A stretch of 64,000 nt of DNA, from NCBI GenBank assembly GCA_014529385.2, contig CM043952.1, positions 56,711,619 through 56,775,618 on the forward strand, given 5' to 3'. The first letter of the stretch is position 1. Each line of letters begins with the position of its first letter. Origin of the DNA: Adiantum capillus-veneris. Taxonomy: Eukaryota; Streptophyta; Polypodiopsida; Polypodiales; Pteridaceae. Under the pieces are notes generated by a model. The model did no database searches and was not told the DNA's origin. It saw nothing but the letters and a program-made list of their open reading frames with translations. Below are positions 22,979 through 36,756 of the stretch, piece by piece. Position numbers and translations under genes: made by a program.

Positions 22979-24140
22979 TCATGATGAGCGCTTTTTCAGA
23001 ACCACTACTTTCCCTCCTCTATAAAAGGCGATTTTTCCCTTTTCTCTTGATGCCCTGATCTCTAGCACCAACTCTTGCATGTGTGCCACTTGTGCCAATG
23101 TAAGGTCATCTCCCCAGGAAAATACCCGTTTTCTTAAGAGTTGGCCTCTTCTTTAGAAATTCTTTCTTTATTTCTATATTCGGGAAGCGGAGAATAAGTG
23201 CCCTATCCTTTACGTTTCCCTTTTCATCGATTCCTTTCTTGCCCACTCTCCATGCACTTGTGTGAGTAGGCTCTGTGATGCCCATGCGTTGTAGCAGTTC
23301 CTTCACTTCTTCGTCTACATTCTCTTTGTCTTTGACTTTGTGACCCGCACATGCAGAGCCCGATTCTTCCTTTTTTGCTCTTCCTCAATGGTCATATTAA
23401 TAATGGTGGAGGTAGGTGTGGTCTCGGGCATCTGGGCATTCCCTTTCTTCGCATCCTCAATCCATTTCTCTGCTTCATCAACCTTTTCTTGTGTCTTAAA
23501 AAGACGTTCCGCCCATGAAGATGCCGTTTTCGATTTCTGTTCATCTCCTTCCCGTAGAGCTTTCATCTGATCCTTCATGTCCTTGAGCTCCTTCAGCACC
23601 GAAGGTTGGTCGTCTCCCTTCTCCTTAGTTGCAGATTTGCAAGCCGCAAGTTCTCCTTTTAGCTCCTCCATTATTGCATCTTTTTCCCCCATGTGCTTTT
23701 CCATATTTGTTCTCCATGCTTCAAAACTTGCTACTGCCTCATCGAGTTTCTTTTGCATAACGCATTCTGTTACATTTACTTTCGGTTTTGATTAGGTTTC
23801 GTAGTTCCGTTTTCAAGATCTGAATTTCCTCATTCTGTATCCCCCGGATCTCTCTCCTTAGTTCTCTCATCATGTCTCCATACATGGAGTTCCTGTAGCT
23901 CTCACCGCTCGCGTGCATTTCCTTCCTGATGTCATCCCTCATATAGTTTAGCTCTAATTTGAGCATCACCTGGACCTTCTCCATCATTAGCTCATCATGT
24001 ATCCTGGAGGTTTTCCCAACTCGTAAGGATCCTGGTGATAGTACAGTATCTCTGTTTCTCAGATTAAATGTAGCTGTTGTTTTTTTTGGGGTGGTGTAGC
24101 TATCTTCACCCGGCCCTTCCCCTTCGGTAGGCGGATCCAT
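22979..24140 (-). pseudogene. LINE L1 ORF1: RNA-binding protein, frameshifted
   Basis: Starts MDPPTEGEGPGEDSYTTPKK at 24140. Following in order are a basic, helical region with heptad-like charged repeats (MMEKVQVMLK through KWIEDAKK, likely coiled coil), an RRM-like part (ALHVRVTK, then RALILRFPNIEIKKEFL) and a C-terminal domain (TLAQVAHMQELV, then KGKIAFYRGGKVVVL). The arrangement coiled coil, RRM, C-terminal domain resembles ORF1p of L1/Tx1-type LINEs. Frameshifts occur near 23780 and 23340. ORF1p binds element RNA; the damage here makes it non-functional. Confidence 0.85.
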
Positions 24141-24798
<658 letters not shown>

Positions 24799-24948
24799 AA
24801 TGAAATGTTATATTAACGTTTTCAAAAGGCCAGAGTGACCTATGAGACCAAACTGATACAAAAGTGGTGAATCTGTTACAATGTTTGAAAAGTGTGAAAG
24901 TGTGAAAATAAATGCGAAAAACTAAATACAAAGTATTAGATAAACTTC

Positions 24949-25968
24949 TTAGGAGCATTATGGGTGTCTGGCTAAAATGCTTCTAATCCTTTATTGTAGT
25001 CTCCTCCAATGAAGTGTGCTTCTGCATCTCGGTCGTGGTCGTCTCGATTTCCTAAGCTCAATCGCCCTGTCAATGAGGGTGCCTTTAGTATGAATGTGGG
25101 TACTCCTTTGTGCTCGCTGCTGGCCTCCTGCTTCTCCTTCCATTCCTGCTTCTCTCGATCCAAAGAAATCTGTGATCTGCCTCTGAGGCTGTAGTCCTCT
25201 TTGTCTTCTCATTAGATTATCCCTGTGCCGATGTAGTTCCAATAGGTACAGGCCTAAGCACCTTTGATCTTGGTATTGCATGACTCTATCTAGAGGTCCA
25301 AAGCCTTCTTTAAATAGGCAATGGAAACGCCCACGTATCTCATAGTATACGGTGCAATGGCATATGTAGTGTAATTCTGTCTCCGGCTCCATTCCGCATA
25401 ACTTGCAAATTCTGCTCTCAGGTGGGATTCCCCTAAATCTGTCAAATTCAATTTCCAGCTGGTGTGAGGATGTATGAATCTGACCAATAGCACATCTCAA
25501 ACCATGAGACAGGTGGGTATCCATGTAGCTCGGGCGAATCACAAAACCATCTTCAGATAGCTGTAGGAAGTTTTCTTTGTAGTCGGCCATCTTCGTGCCC
25601 AATTCTTGTGTAGGGTCTACCCATGTCCTCTTAGTGTCCAACTGTATAAGATCCTGGAGGATGATTTTATTAATCTCCGTTCGTGTGATTGCCAGTGATG
25701 GAGCCTCAAGAGAGTATGGAAGGGGGGTAATCTTTCCATACTGAACCCGTGTCTCTGAAACCACGAGGACAGTTGCGCATACCAGCATGATGTATCTCCT
25801 TTCATTGCTAATTGTCGAGAGGATTCGAGGGCCAGTCTAGTATATCAGCAATTATTTGTATCCCATAAACCATGTATAAAGGACACTGATCTGGTAAGAG
25901 CTTCAATTTCTATCAGAGGGGCAGCTAGTTCCGCTCGGGTAATCGCGTGTGGTACGGAGGCCTTGGCT
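24949..25968 (-). pseudogene. LINE L2 ORF2, C-terminal part
   Basis: The minus strand encodes the post-RT region to the TAA at 24949, including CKLCGMEPETELHYICHC near 25370 and ITDFFGSREAG near 25165. About 265 codons are open here. A short gap near 25820 relative to L4 breaks the upstream frame. It joins the inverted segment at 25968. Confidence 0.9.
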
Positions 25969-27989
25969 AGACATCTCATGGAAATGGCAACTACACATGG
26001 TTTGGCCATACTTAATGGTCTAGAGAATTTCCCTTTATCTGGGGGATTCACATGCTTCCCGCACAGGCATGGGGCCAATACAGTGGATTATGTCATGACT
26101 TCACCAAGCTTTATTTCTAGTATAGAGGACTTTAAGGTGGGACCCAGACCTGTTGGGATTGCAGTGGATCATGCTCTCTTGACCTTATCAATCTCCTTCC
26201 AATATAATGCCTCTCAAGTACAAAGGAAGAAGACACACACAAGATATACTTTCACGCCAGAGACTGATTCAGTCTATGTGGAAAAGATCTATGATAGGAT
26301 GTGGGCAGCCGAGCCAGTATATACTGTAGAGGAGATTACTTCTCAGCTAACAGAGATACTACATGGAGCAGCACAAGAGGCATACCCACATACTCAGCCT
26401 GATCAAAAGAGAGGATCTGGGAACATGCCTCAAAACAGTTGGTACGACGAGGAATGCAGAGAGATGAGAACCGAGGTCCAGAAAGAGCTTACACTTGGGA
26501 TCATCACATATAAGCAGTCTCGGATTGCTCTTCAGCGTATAGTACGTCGCTAGAAAAGGGCATTTTTAGCCAAACTGGAGAAGGATTTATATCAGCTCTT
26601 CTTGAGTCAAGACTCACATGAGGCCTTGCGTTTTTTTCACGAGCACTCATCGCCTCCGACAATTACTTCTCCTGAGATTTGGGGTCAATATGTAACATCA
26701 TTATATACGGTATGTGGACAGCCTCCATTACCAGATCCGCTAGAGCCATGCCCTGCTACCAGTACTTTCTTTACTACGGAAATGGTGGAAAAAGCCATTG
26801 ATAAGATGAAGACAAGAAGAGCATATGATCAGGAGGGTTTAGTAGCAGAAAATCTGATCCATGCAAGGGATCTACTTTCAGAAGTCCTTGCTCGTCTGTT
26901 TAATCGGGTCATGTGTGAAGGATTACCTGAATGTTGGAAATTATCTACTATCGTACCTATTTTCAAGTCAGGGGATCCTATGATACCCGGGAACTACCGT
27001 ACCATTATGGTGGGTCACACATTGACCCGACTGTACGCATCCATTCTGGAACAAAAATTGAGTAGATGGGCAGAGAATGAGGGCATAAGGGCAACAGGGC
27101 AAGCTGGATTCAGGAGGGGTTATTCCACTTTAGATCATATTCTTACCCTCAGAGCCATTATTGAGGAAGGAAGAGCAAGCGGGAGAAGGATGTATTGTTT
27201 CTTTGTGGATTTTCAGAAAGCTTTTGATACAATACCAAGGGCCAGATTGATGCGCAGAATGCAAGAGTTAGGGGTCTCCAAAGAGATTATCTGGGGGATC
27301 ATGGCCTTAAATGGGTTAGTAACTGGTTATGTACGTACTCTTGAAGGGGATTCCGACATTGTTCATTCCACCGTTTGAGTAAAGCAGGGATGCCCACTGT
27401 CCCCTACTTTATTTGGTATGTATATAGATGAGGTATCAAATTACATTGATAGAGAGGGTGATAGAGGTGCTCAACTTGCAGGGTCATGGATCCCTCTGTT
27501 GTTGTATGCAGATGATATTGTATTGATAGCAAAATCACCAGATGGAACGCAGAGGCAGTTAGATGCATTACATAAATTCGTTGAGGACAGCGGACTGTCG
27601 GTAAATTTGGGTAAAACCAAAGTTATGGTGTTTAACACCACATGGCAGTGGGTTAGGAGATCGGCACCTACATTTGCATATGGCCAAGATACAATACAGT
27701 ACACAGATGCATACACATACCCTGGTGTGGTATTTACAGGACCAAAGTTTACTCTTAAGAAAGCAGTGGATGCTAGATTGTCCAGAGCCTCTGCGGCCTT
27801 GGGAGGGTTGGAGAGGATGTGTTCACAAGTGCAGTTTCAGGCACCACGAACAAAACTTTGGCTCTTTGATACTGTGGTGGCTTCAGCTATGCATTATAGG
27901 GTCCAGATTTGGGGACCATCTGAGGAACGGGATAATTGGAAGTCAATGGAGAGACCTTTGGTATCTATGATTTCTCGAATGATTAGAGC
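25969..27989 (+). pseudogene. LINE L2 ORF2, inverted middle part (endonuclease end and RT)
   Basis: The plus strand reads from HLMEMATTHGLAILNGLENF through VDYVMTSPSF (endonuclease), LVAENLIHARDLLSEV, GQAGFRRGYSTLDHIL and LLLYADDIVLIAKSP (RT catalytic box, near 27500) to FDTVVASAMHYRVQIWGPS. There are few stops (TAG near 26551, TGA near 27376), so this segment is well preserved. It stands in the opposite direction to the rest of L2. Confidence 0.92.
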
Positions 27990-29041
27990 CATATTCAGTG
28001 TGTTCTTTATCCTGTGAGTTTCTAGTAAGCCCCTCCTGTGATAAATCCACTTCTTTGAGCATTTCCTCAGAAGTATCATAGAATACTGCTTGAGAGTTGG
28101 CCGTTCTGGCATTAAAGTCTCCTCAGAGAACGATGTCTCCATCTCTAGAGAACTCCCATATGTCATTATTCAATATGGAGAAAGGGGACTGCCCTTTAGG
28201 TGAGGAGTAGACTGATGTACTTGGAGGGAAGTTGCATATAGCGATATATAGAAATCTACCCGTCTCGGCTCTCATTCTCACCCACATATACCTTGCTTGT
28301 TCATCTTTCCTGATAATTTGAAGTAGTGGTTTCAGCTCCTCTTTAAATAAGACTGCTACTCCTCCTGAACCCCGGCTACCTCGCAGAGATCTCTTGTCTG
28401 GTCGACCCGCTGTGTCCCATAAATACCCCTTCACATGTGGCATAAGCTGTCCCAGTATCTGGTGTGTCTCTGAGTAGAAAACTATGTCTCTGTCCCTAAA
28501 GCTGTCTTCAAAGGCACCTACATCTAGCCTATATGATCCATTACAATTCCATGCCGCTATCCGGAGCGGCGCCCCATAGGTCTCGCACCGTCATGATGAG
28601 CGCTTTTCCAGAACCACTACTTTCCCTCCTCTATAAAAGGCGATTTTCCCCTTTTCTCTTGCTGCCCTGATCTCTGGCATCAACTCTTGCATGTGTGCCA
28701 CTTGTGCCAATGTAAGGTCATCTCCCAGGAAAATACCGGTTTTCTTAAGAGTTGGCCTCTTCTTTAGAAACTCTTTCCTTATTTCGATATTCGGGAAGCG
28801 GAGAATAAGTGCCCTATCCTTTACGTTTCCCTTCTCGTCGATTCCTTTCTTGCCCACTCTCCATGCACTTGTGTGAGTAGGCTCTGTGATGCCCATGCGT
28901 TGTAGCAGTTCGCTCACTTCTTCATCTACATTCTCTTTGTCTTTGACTCTTGTGACCCGCACATGTAGAGCCCGATTCTTCCTTTTCTGCTCTTCCTCAA
29001 TGGTCATATTAATAATGGTGGAGGTATGTGTAGTCTCAGGC
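27990..29041 (-). pseudogene. LINE L2 ORF1 end and ORF2 endonuclease start
   Basis: The minus strand begins inside ORF1 at MPETTHTSTIINMTIEEEQ (29041) and continues through ALHVRVTRVKD and GDDLTLAQVAHMQELMPEI to the ORF1 stop near 28590. ORF2 follows from WNCNG near 28550 to the endonuclease DGDIVL region near 28140, then to the inversion junction at 27990. Confidence 0.9.
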
Positions 29042-29608
29042 ACCTACGAGAGAGAGTAAAATCTACGAGTTTCAATGGTACAAGGGCGCTTGAAAATCGT
29101 ACGAAGAGCAACTAGAAGCTGAGATGTCAAAAAGCCCCTTCTCACATCAGAGGAAAACACTGCTAAGAATGACATATGTAGACTCAAATATACATCGCAA
29201 TACATGGGAATAAAAAGAATTCACACCAAACACAAATAAAGACAATTTACAACAAGCTCATAAAGAGAATCCCTGTCATGCTAATTAACTGTGAATTCAC
29301 AGTGTTATTCAAAAATTATAGTAGTTGAGATCAGGAACATTAAGAAAATGGTTGCTTTCTCAACAAAGGATATACTCACAAGTGGCTAGTCAATGAATTT
29401 TGGTAATGACCAAAAATAGCAAAAAAGGTAAGGAATCAAGGACAGTGATATACACAAAAAAAAGCTGCAAGTTATAGGGAGGACTGTATTTGCAATCGGT
29501 TCCACTTGTTAGCCTTCAAATGAGGATACAACCCAAGCACATGCTCGGGCATGAAGTCATGTCTAGTCAATATCCCCAAAATTGGAGCTACCTGCAAAAA
29601 TGAGCAAG

Positions 29609-29613
<5 letters not shown>
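29042..29613. other. No gene recognised
   Basis: AT-rich spacer between the truncated 5' end of L2 and the (CT)n array. Nothing identifiable. Confidence 0.5.
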
Positions 29614-30068
<455 letters not shown>

Positions 30069-30170
30069 CGTAGTCTATCGCTGCCCCTCGCTTGCCATAC
30101 CTCCTCACGCTCCCATACTCGCCCAGCTACCGCACCCGCTGCTAGTGTGGGTGCACGCGGCCTCTCAATC

Positions 30171-31061
30171 ATGAGAAAGCTGAATAGCAAGGATGACCCG
30201 GTGGAGGATGCCATCCAAAAATGCAAAGAAGAACTGAGCGAGTCCATCTGCAAGATCAACCGCCACCTCTTAGGTACTATTAACGGCCTCGACGCACGTG
30301 TGGCAGCACAGGAAATCACGATACGTACACTCGAAGATCGCGTGAAGGCCCAAGATGAGGAAATCGCACTACTCAAGAAAGAGCTTGCAGAGGTGCGATC
30401 GTAGAATGTCCTCGAAAAGGGAGAACTTCAACCCTCTGTCATTGAAGAGCTTAACACAATCAAGGAACAAGTACGGGCCATCAAAGAAGGTGGGGAGCAA
30501 CAAAAAGAAATGACGACCTCATGGGTAGATGTCATCACAAAGACCCAACAGAAAGCAGAAAAGGCCGAAAAATGGATCGAGATTGTCAAGAAAGGGAAAG
30601 GCAAGGAAATAACTCCCACCCCCACACCAACCATCATCAACCTGACACTCGAAGAGGAGCAAAGGAGACGTGTGCGGGCCTTACACGTAAGGGTATGTGG
30701 CCTCAGAGACCAAGATAATGTAGACAAAGAGGTGAAAGAACTCATGACCTTGGTGGGGGTCAACGAGCAGACGCATACAAGGGCTTGGAGAGTGGGCACT
30801 AAGAAAAGTGGGAGCAACGGAGAAACCTCGAAGGAAAGGGCACTCATTCTCCGCTTCCCCTCCATGGAAGCGAAGAAAGATTTCTTGAAGAAGAGAGCGA
30901 CTCTAAAGAAGACGGGCATCTTTCTTGGAGATGACTTCACCCTCTCGCAGATTGCTCATATGCAAGAAGTAATGCCGGAAATAAGAGCCGCAAGGGAAAA
31001 GGGGAAGATTGCCTTTTACAGGGATGGAAAGGTGGTGATATTGGAGCGACGCCCTGCATGA
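30171..31061 (+). pseudogene. LINE L3 ORF1, one in-frame TAG
   Basis: From MRKLNSKDDPVEDAIQ at 30171 the frame is open to 31061 except for TAG at 30402-30404. The N-terminal third is charged and helical (DARVAAQEITIRTLEDRVKA), a likely coiled coil. RRM-like strands (ALHVRVCGLRD, then RALILRFPSMEAKKDFL) and the C-terminal domain (GDDFTLSQIAHMQEVMPEI, then KGKIAFYRDGKVVIL) follow. A single stop separates it from an intact ORF1p of about 296 residues. Confidence 0.88.
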
Positions 31062-31091
31062 CGGTGTGAGACCTATGGGACCACACTAAAG

Positions 31092-34000
31092 ATGGCAACC
31101 TGGAATTGTAACGGGTCACTCTGCCTTGATGTAGGGCCCTTTGAGTAGCTTTATGGGGAGAGACATCATTTTCTACTCTGAGACGCATCAAGCACCGGGA
31201 CAATCCATGCCACATGTGAGCAGATATAGATGGGAGACAGCCTACAGGCAAGAGACCAGATCGGAGCATCGAGGACGGGGTTCAGGGGGAGTGGCAGTTC
31301 TATTCAGGGAGGAACTGCAACCAATGATATATATAGCACGCAAGGATGAACAGGCTAGGTACATGTGGGTGAGGCTCAGGGCAGAGACGGGCAGATACCT
31401 CTACATTGCTATTTGTTACTTTCCTCCTAGTACGTCAGTATATGCATCACCTAGAGAACAATCCCCCTTTGCTATTTTGGATAATGCCATATGGGAGTTT
31501 TCCAAGGATGGGGACATTATCATACTAGGGGATTTCAATGCTAGGACTGGCCACCACCAGACAATATTCTATGATACTTTCGAAGAGATGCTCAGGGAGC
31601 TGGACGTCACAGAGATGGGTCTATCCAGACTATCACAAGATGAGGAATACACTGAGTACGGTAGATACTTGATAGATATGGGAACCGCACACAGATTGGC
31701 CATTGTGAATGGCCTACAAAGATTTTCGACAGCTGGAGGTTTTACTTGCTTTCCACACCGACATGGTGCGAGCACAATGGATTATGTTATGGCCCAGCCA
31801 AGTCTCATCCCATTCTTTCAGGATTTCATGGTGGGCACTAGGCCAGTTGGAATAGCAGTTGATCATGCTATCGTGTCTTTCACCCTGACCTTTCAGTTCA
31901 GCACAGCTCCATTAGGTGGGGTCCCCATACACACTCGGTATACCTTCATGAGGGAGACGGATTCTGTGTATATGGATGAGATATACAGGCAGCTATGCAC
32001 CCAGGAGCCAGGATGGCCACTAGATGAACTCACTCAGATTTTGACAGAGACGCTCCATGATGCATCATCAGAGGCATACCCCCACAGCCAGCCCACACGG
32101 AGACGATCTGGGAACATGCCCCAGAACAGTTGGTATGATGACGAGTGCAAAGAGACAAAGATCAAACTACAGAGGGAAGTGCTCACGGGTATTACCACAC
32201 ATCGACAGTCACGGATTATCTTTCGCCGCCTAGTGCGACAAAAGAAAAGGGCCTATCTATCTCAGCTAGAGCGGGATCTATATCAGCTATTTATAAGTCA
32301 GGACTCAGGCGAAGCATGGAGGCTATTCCACGAGCATTCACCACCACCCGCGGTCACCTCCACTGAGACATGGGGGGAATATGCCACATCTCTCTACACA
32401 GCATCAGGGAAACCACCTCTGCCGGACCCACTAGAGACATGCCTAGAGACATGTTCTTTCTTTACTGCGGAGAGGGTAAGGAAAGCCATTGACAGGATGA
32501 AGACAAGGAGAGCGCATGATCATGATGGTCTGGTAGCAGAGCACTTCATCCATGCCAGGGATATGCTTGCTGAGCTCCTAGCTATGATGTTTAATCGAGC
32601 CATGTATGAAGGCTTCCCGGAGACCTGGAGTATGTCTACGATTGTGCCTATTTTCAAGTCCGTAGATCCCATGATTCCCGCGAATTATCGCACCATCATG
32701 GTTGGCCACACATTAGCTAGGTTGTATGCATCCGTCCTTGAGCACGAGCTGAGTAGATGGGCAGAGCGAGAGGGAATAAGAGCACCAGGGCAAGCAGGTT
32801 TCAGGAGAGGTTTCTCCACTCTTGACCTGATTCTGACACTCACAGCTATTATTGAGGAGGGTAGACACCATGGCAAGAGAATCTATTGTAGCTTTGTGGA
32901 TTTCCGCAAAGCTTTTGACACAATGCCGAGAGCCAGACTTCTACACAAACTACAGGACATAAGTGTGCCTGCAGAGCTGATATGGGGTATTCTAGCTCTA
33001 TACAGGACAGTGATGGGATGGGTACACACCACTGAGGGAATGTCTGACATGGTCCACTCCGCTATCGGATTAAAGCAGGGATGCCCACTATCCCCGACTC
33101 TTTTTGGGATGTATGTGGATGAGTTTTCAGACTATGTAGAGCGGCAGGGAGACAGGGGGGCTCAGCTAGCAGGGACATGGATTCCACTGTTACTATATGC
33201 TGATGATATTGTGCTGATTTCAGACTCCCAGAGGGGATGCAGCGTCATTTGGATGCTCTGCATACATTTGCTCGTGACAGTGGATTGTCGGTCAATCTGG
33301 GAAAAACCAAGGTTATGGTGTTCAACACCACACCACAGTGGGTCAAGAGGTCGGCACCCACATTTATGTATGGCCAGGAGACTGTGGAGTACACAGATGC
33401 ATATACCTATCTTGGGGTAGTATTCAGTGGACCGGTGTTTTCAATAAGGAGAGCATCAGAGACTAGACTGACGAGAGCATATGCAGCTTTGGGAGGACTG
33501 GAGAGGATGTGTTCGCAGGTTCAGTTTCAGGAACCGCGAACAAAGCTATGGCTCTTTGACACTCTAGTGACTCCAGCTATGCTCTATGGAGTTCAGGTAT
33601 GGGGACCCTCAGTAGACCACCATGGGAGATCTGGTAATACAGATGGATGGAGATGTATGGAGAGGCCTCTGGTCTCTATGATCGCTCGGATGATCCGGGC
33701 TAAGGCCTCAGTACCACATGAGATTATCCGAGCCGAGCTAGCTGCCCCCCCCCTCGTGGTGGAGGCACTGACGAGATCGGTGTCCTTTATACACGGTTTA
33801 TGGGATCTCCCCAGAGACAGATACGCTCGGCTTGCCCTTGAGTCATCTCGACAACTAGCTCTACAAGGCGATACAACATGTTGGTATGGACAAATGGCAT
33901 CATGGTTCCAGTCGCATGGTCTCAATATGGATAGATTACCTCCGCTTCAATACTCCTTGGATGCACCCTCCTTGTCTCTCACATGGATAGAGATCACCAG

Positions 34001-34757
34001 GTTCATACGTCAGGATCTGATTCAACTAAATACCAGGAGCACATGGATACAACCGACACAGGAGTTGGGCACGAAGATGGCCTTCTACAGAGAGCATCTT
34101 CTCTCCAACTCACGGAGGACGGATTTGTGACTAGGCCACCATACATGGATACACACTTATCTCATGGAATAAGATGCGCTATTGGACAGATACGCACATC
34201 CTCACATCAGCTCCAGATCAAGACTGGCCGATTCCGAGGGGTGCCGACAGGAGCCGGGATATGTCACCTATGTAACTTAGAGCCAGAGACAGAACTGCAC
34301 TACACATGCCACTACCCGGCATACTATGAGATACGCGGACGCTTCCACTGCTTGTTTAGAGAAGGGTTCGGACCTTTTTCTAGAGTCATGAGATACAAGG
34401 ATCAAAAGTGTCTCGGATTGTTCCTGCTAGAGCTACGCAGACTTAGGGAGAGCTTGCTGAGGACATCAGGGGAAAGACAGTCTCAGAGACGAATCACAGA
34501 GTTCTTTACACCAGACAGAGGAGAGCAAACGGAGCAGTCATTACAGCCTACTCATACTAGAGGTACACAGCTTGACAGAGCCACTGACCTTGGCAGATCC
34601 AGACGTCCACGACCTCGGGGGATCTCCCACTACACGACAAAGGTTGCAACAGAAGATACAGATCACTCTAGCTCAACATGCAAGACGCCCAACCAGAGTT
34701 CTGACCATGGAGGAAGTCGATGAGATCCGACAGCGACCGATGAGAGATTTCATCTGA
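31092..34757 (+). pseudogene. LINE L3 ORF2: endonuclease-reverse transcriptase, three or so frameshifts
   Basis: The ATG at 31092 opens MATWNCNGS, an APE endonuclease start. A frameshift near 31140 precedes a long open stretch (31141-33420) with SETHQAPGQ, FPPSTSVYA, LGDFNARTG and TMDYVM, then RT motifs GQAGFRRGFSTLDLIL, FRKAFDTMPRARL, GLKQGCPLSPTLFGMYVDE and LLLYADDIVLI (near 33195). Frameshifts near 33230 and 34100 follow. The C-terminal zinc motif is CHLCNLEPETELHYTCH near 34265. The end is near 34757. Only a few indels separate it from a working gene. Confidence 0.9.
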
Positions 34758-34942
34758 ACCCACAAACCCCTCCTCCGCCCCCCCCCCCCCCCCCCCCTTC
34801 TTATTCCCTTTCTCCTTGGTGCCTTAGTGTTTTGTAACCTAGTAATTTCCGTACTCAGACATGGTATCAGATTCACCAATTGTAACTTTTTGGTCTCATA
34901 GGTCATTTTGGCCTTTTGAAGACGTTAATATAACATTTCATT

Positions 34943-34945
<3 letters not shown>

Positions 34946-35024
<79 letters not shown>

Positions 35025-35043
35025 CAATCAATCAATCAATCAA
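34946..35043. repeat. (CT)n tail of L3 followed by (CAAT)n
   Basis: About 75 bp of CT, then six units of CAAT. L4 begins immediately after. The tetranucleotide is probably slippage-derived or L3 flanking sequence. Confidence 0.93.
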
Positions 35044-35563
35044 GGACTGAGCGGGCTGAGGGCGGGCTGAGCGCGCAGCTCTCTCTGAGGGCGTGAAGGA
35101 CTGCTGAGGGCGTCAAGGACTGCTGAGGGCGGGCTGCTCTTTGCGCGCGTGAAGGACTTCTGCTGCCCCTGCTCTTTGCGCACGTGACGGACACCATGGC
35201 GGGCTGCTGATGCCCCTCGCGAGAAGGATACCATGGCGGGCTGTTGATGCCGCCCTGAGGCTCGCGCTGCATGTCTGTTCCCCGCAGTCCTACGTGTAGC
35301 ACATCAAGCTGTTCTACGCGTAGCAAGGCCAAGAATCGCCCCAGTTGTTCTACGCGTAGGAAGTCAAGAGCCCCTACGTCTAAGTTTATTTCAATTTTTA
35401 AGCCCTAAGGTAAATTTTAAGTCTAAAAGAGATTTTAAGCCTTCTCTTTGCGTCCAATTTAAAGCGATTTAAGGCCTTAAGGTAAACTGGTTAAGTTTGC
35501 CATACTCTCAATCCCTCACCCTAGTATCCTAGTACCCTATCCCAGATTTGGGGCTCAGGTTCG
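35044..35563 (+). promoter_or_regulatory. 5' leader of LINE L4 with palindromes
   Basis: The first 230 bp hold short repeats (GGGCTGAGGGCG, GAAGGACTGCTGAGGGC, ACCATGGCGGGCTG). Next come CTACGCGTAG at 35314-35323 and 35350-35359 and the near-matches CTACGTGTAG (35290-35299) and CTACGTCTAA (35374-35383). The L1 leader has the same palindrome, so the motif is a family trait and a candidate internal-promoter site. Confidence 0.6.
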
Positions 35564-36711
35564 ATGGACCCGCCTACCGAAGGGGAAGGGCCGGGTGTAG
35601 ATAGATACACCACCCCAAAAAAAAAACAACTGCTACTTTCAAACGGAGAAAAGGAGATACTGTACTATCACCAGGATCTTTACGCGTTGGGAAAACCTCC
35701 AGGATACATGATGAGCTATTGATGGAGAAGGTCCAGGTGATGCTCAAATCAGAGCTAAACTATATGAGGGATGACATCAGGAAGGAAATGCACGCAAACG
35801 CCGAGAGCTACAGGAACTCCATGTATGGAGACATGATGAGAGAACTAAGAAGAGAGATCCGGGGGATACAGAATGAGGAAATTAAGATCGTGAAAACGGA
35901 ATTACGAAACCTAATCAAGGCCGAAGTAAATGTAACAGAATGCGTTATGCAAAAGAAACTCGATGAGGCAGTAGCAAGTTTTGAAGCATGGAGAACAAAT
36001 ATGGAAAAGCACATGGAGGAAAAAGATGCAATAATCGAGGAGCTAAAAGGAGAACTTGCGGCTTGCAAATCTGCAACTAAGGAGAAGGGAGACGACCAAC
36101 CTTCGGTGTTGAAGGAGCTCGAGGACATGAAGGATCAAATGAAAGCTCTACGGGAAGGAGATGAACAGAAATCGAAAACGGCATCTTCATGGGCGGAACG
36201 TCTTGTTAAGACACAAGAAAAGGTTGATGAAGCAGAGAAATGGATTGAGGATGCGAAGAAAGGGAAGGCCCAGATGCCTGAGACCACACCTACTTCCACC
36301 ATTATTAATATGACCATTGAGGAAGAGCAGAAAAGGAAGACTCGGGCTCTGCATGTGCGGGTCACAGGAGTCAAGGACAAAGAGAATGTAGATGAAGAGG
36401 TGAGGGAACTGCTACAACGCATGGGCATCACAGAGCCTACTCACACAAGTGCATGGAGAGTGGGCAAGAAAGGAGTCGATGAGAAGGGAAACATAAAGGA
36501 TAGGGCACTTATTCTCCGATTCCCGAATATAGAAATAAGGAAAGAATTTCTAAAGAAGAGGACAACTCTTAAGAAAACCGGGATTTTCTTGGGAGATGGC
36601 CTTACATTGGCACAAGTGGCACACATGCAAGAGTTGATGCCAGAGATCAGGGCAGCAAGAGAAAAGGGGAAAATCGCCTTTTATAGAGGAGGGAAAGTAG
36701 TGGTTCTGTAA
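35564..36711 (+). pseudogene. LINE L4 ORF1, frameshifted near the start
   Basis: ATG at 35564 (MDPPTEGEGPGV). Small indels around 35610-35700 break the frame; from 35719 it is open to 36711. Coiled-coil-like region MEKVQVMLKSELNYMRDD to about 36260, then RRM-like and C-terminal parts (ALHVRVTGVKDKENVDEEV, GDGLTLAQVAHMQEL). The stop at 36709 replaces a glutamate codon seen in L2 (GAA to TAA), shortening the protein by a few residues. Confidence 0.88.
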
Positions 36712-36756
36712 AAGCGCGCATCATGACGGTGCGAGACCTATGGAGCGACGCTCCGC

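Larger units (their letters stand above)
30066..35020 (+). mobile_element. LINE L3: full-length, lightly damaged
   Basis: Starts directly after the (CT)n array and ends in (CT)n (34946-35020). It has a short leader, ORF1 (30171-31061), ORF2 (31092-34757), a 3' UTR with a 20-base C run (about 34778-34797) and the conserved 3' module. It is a different subfamily from L1, L2 and L4, with a shorter ORF1 and diverged protein sequence. Confidence 0.93.

Noticed and set aside
25969-27989. Plus-strand LINE segment as a separate LINE inserted into L2
   Set aside because: It replaces exactly the missing part of L2, with 3-4 bp junction changes and no target duplication or tail; inversion is simpler.
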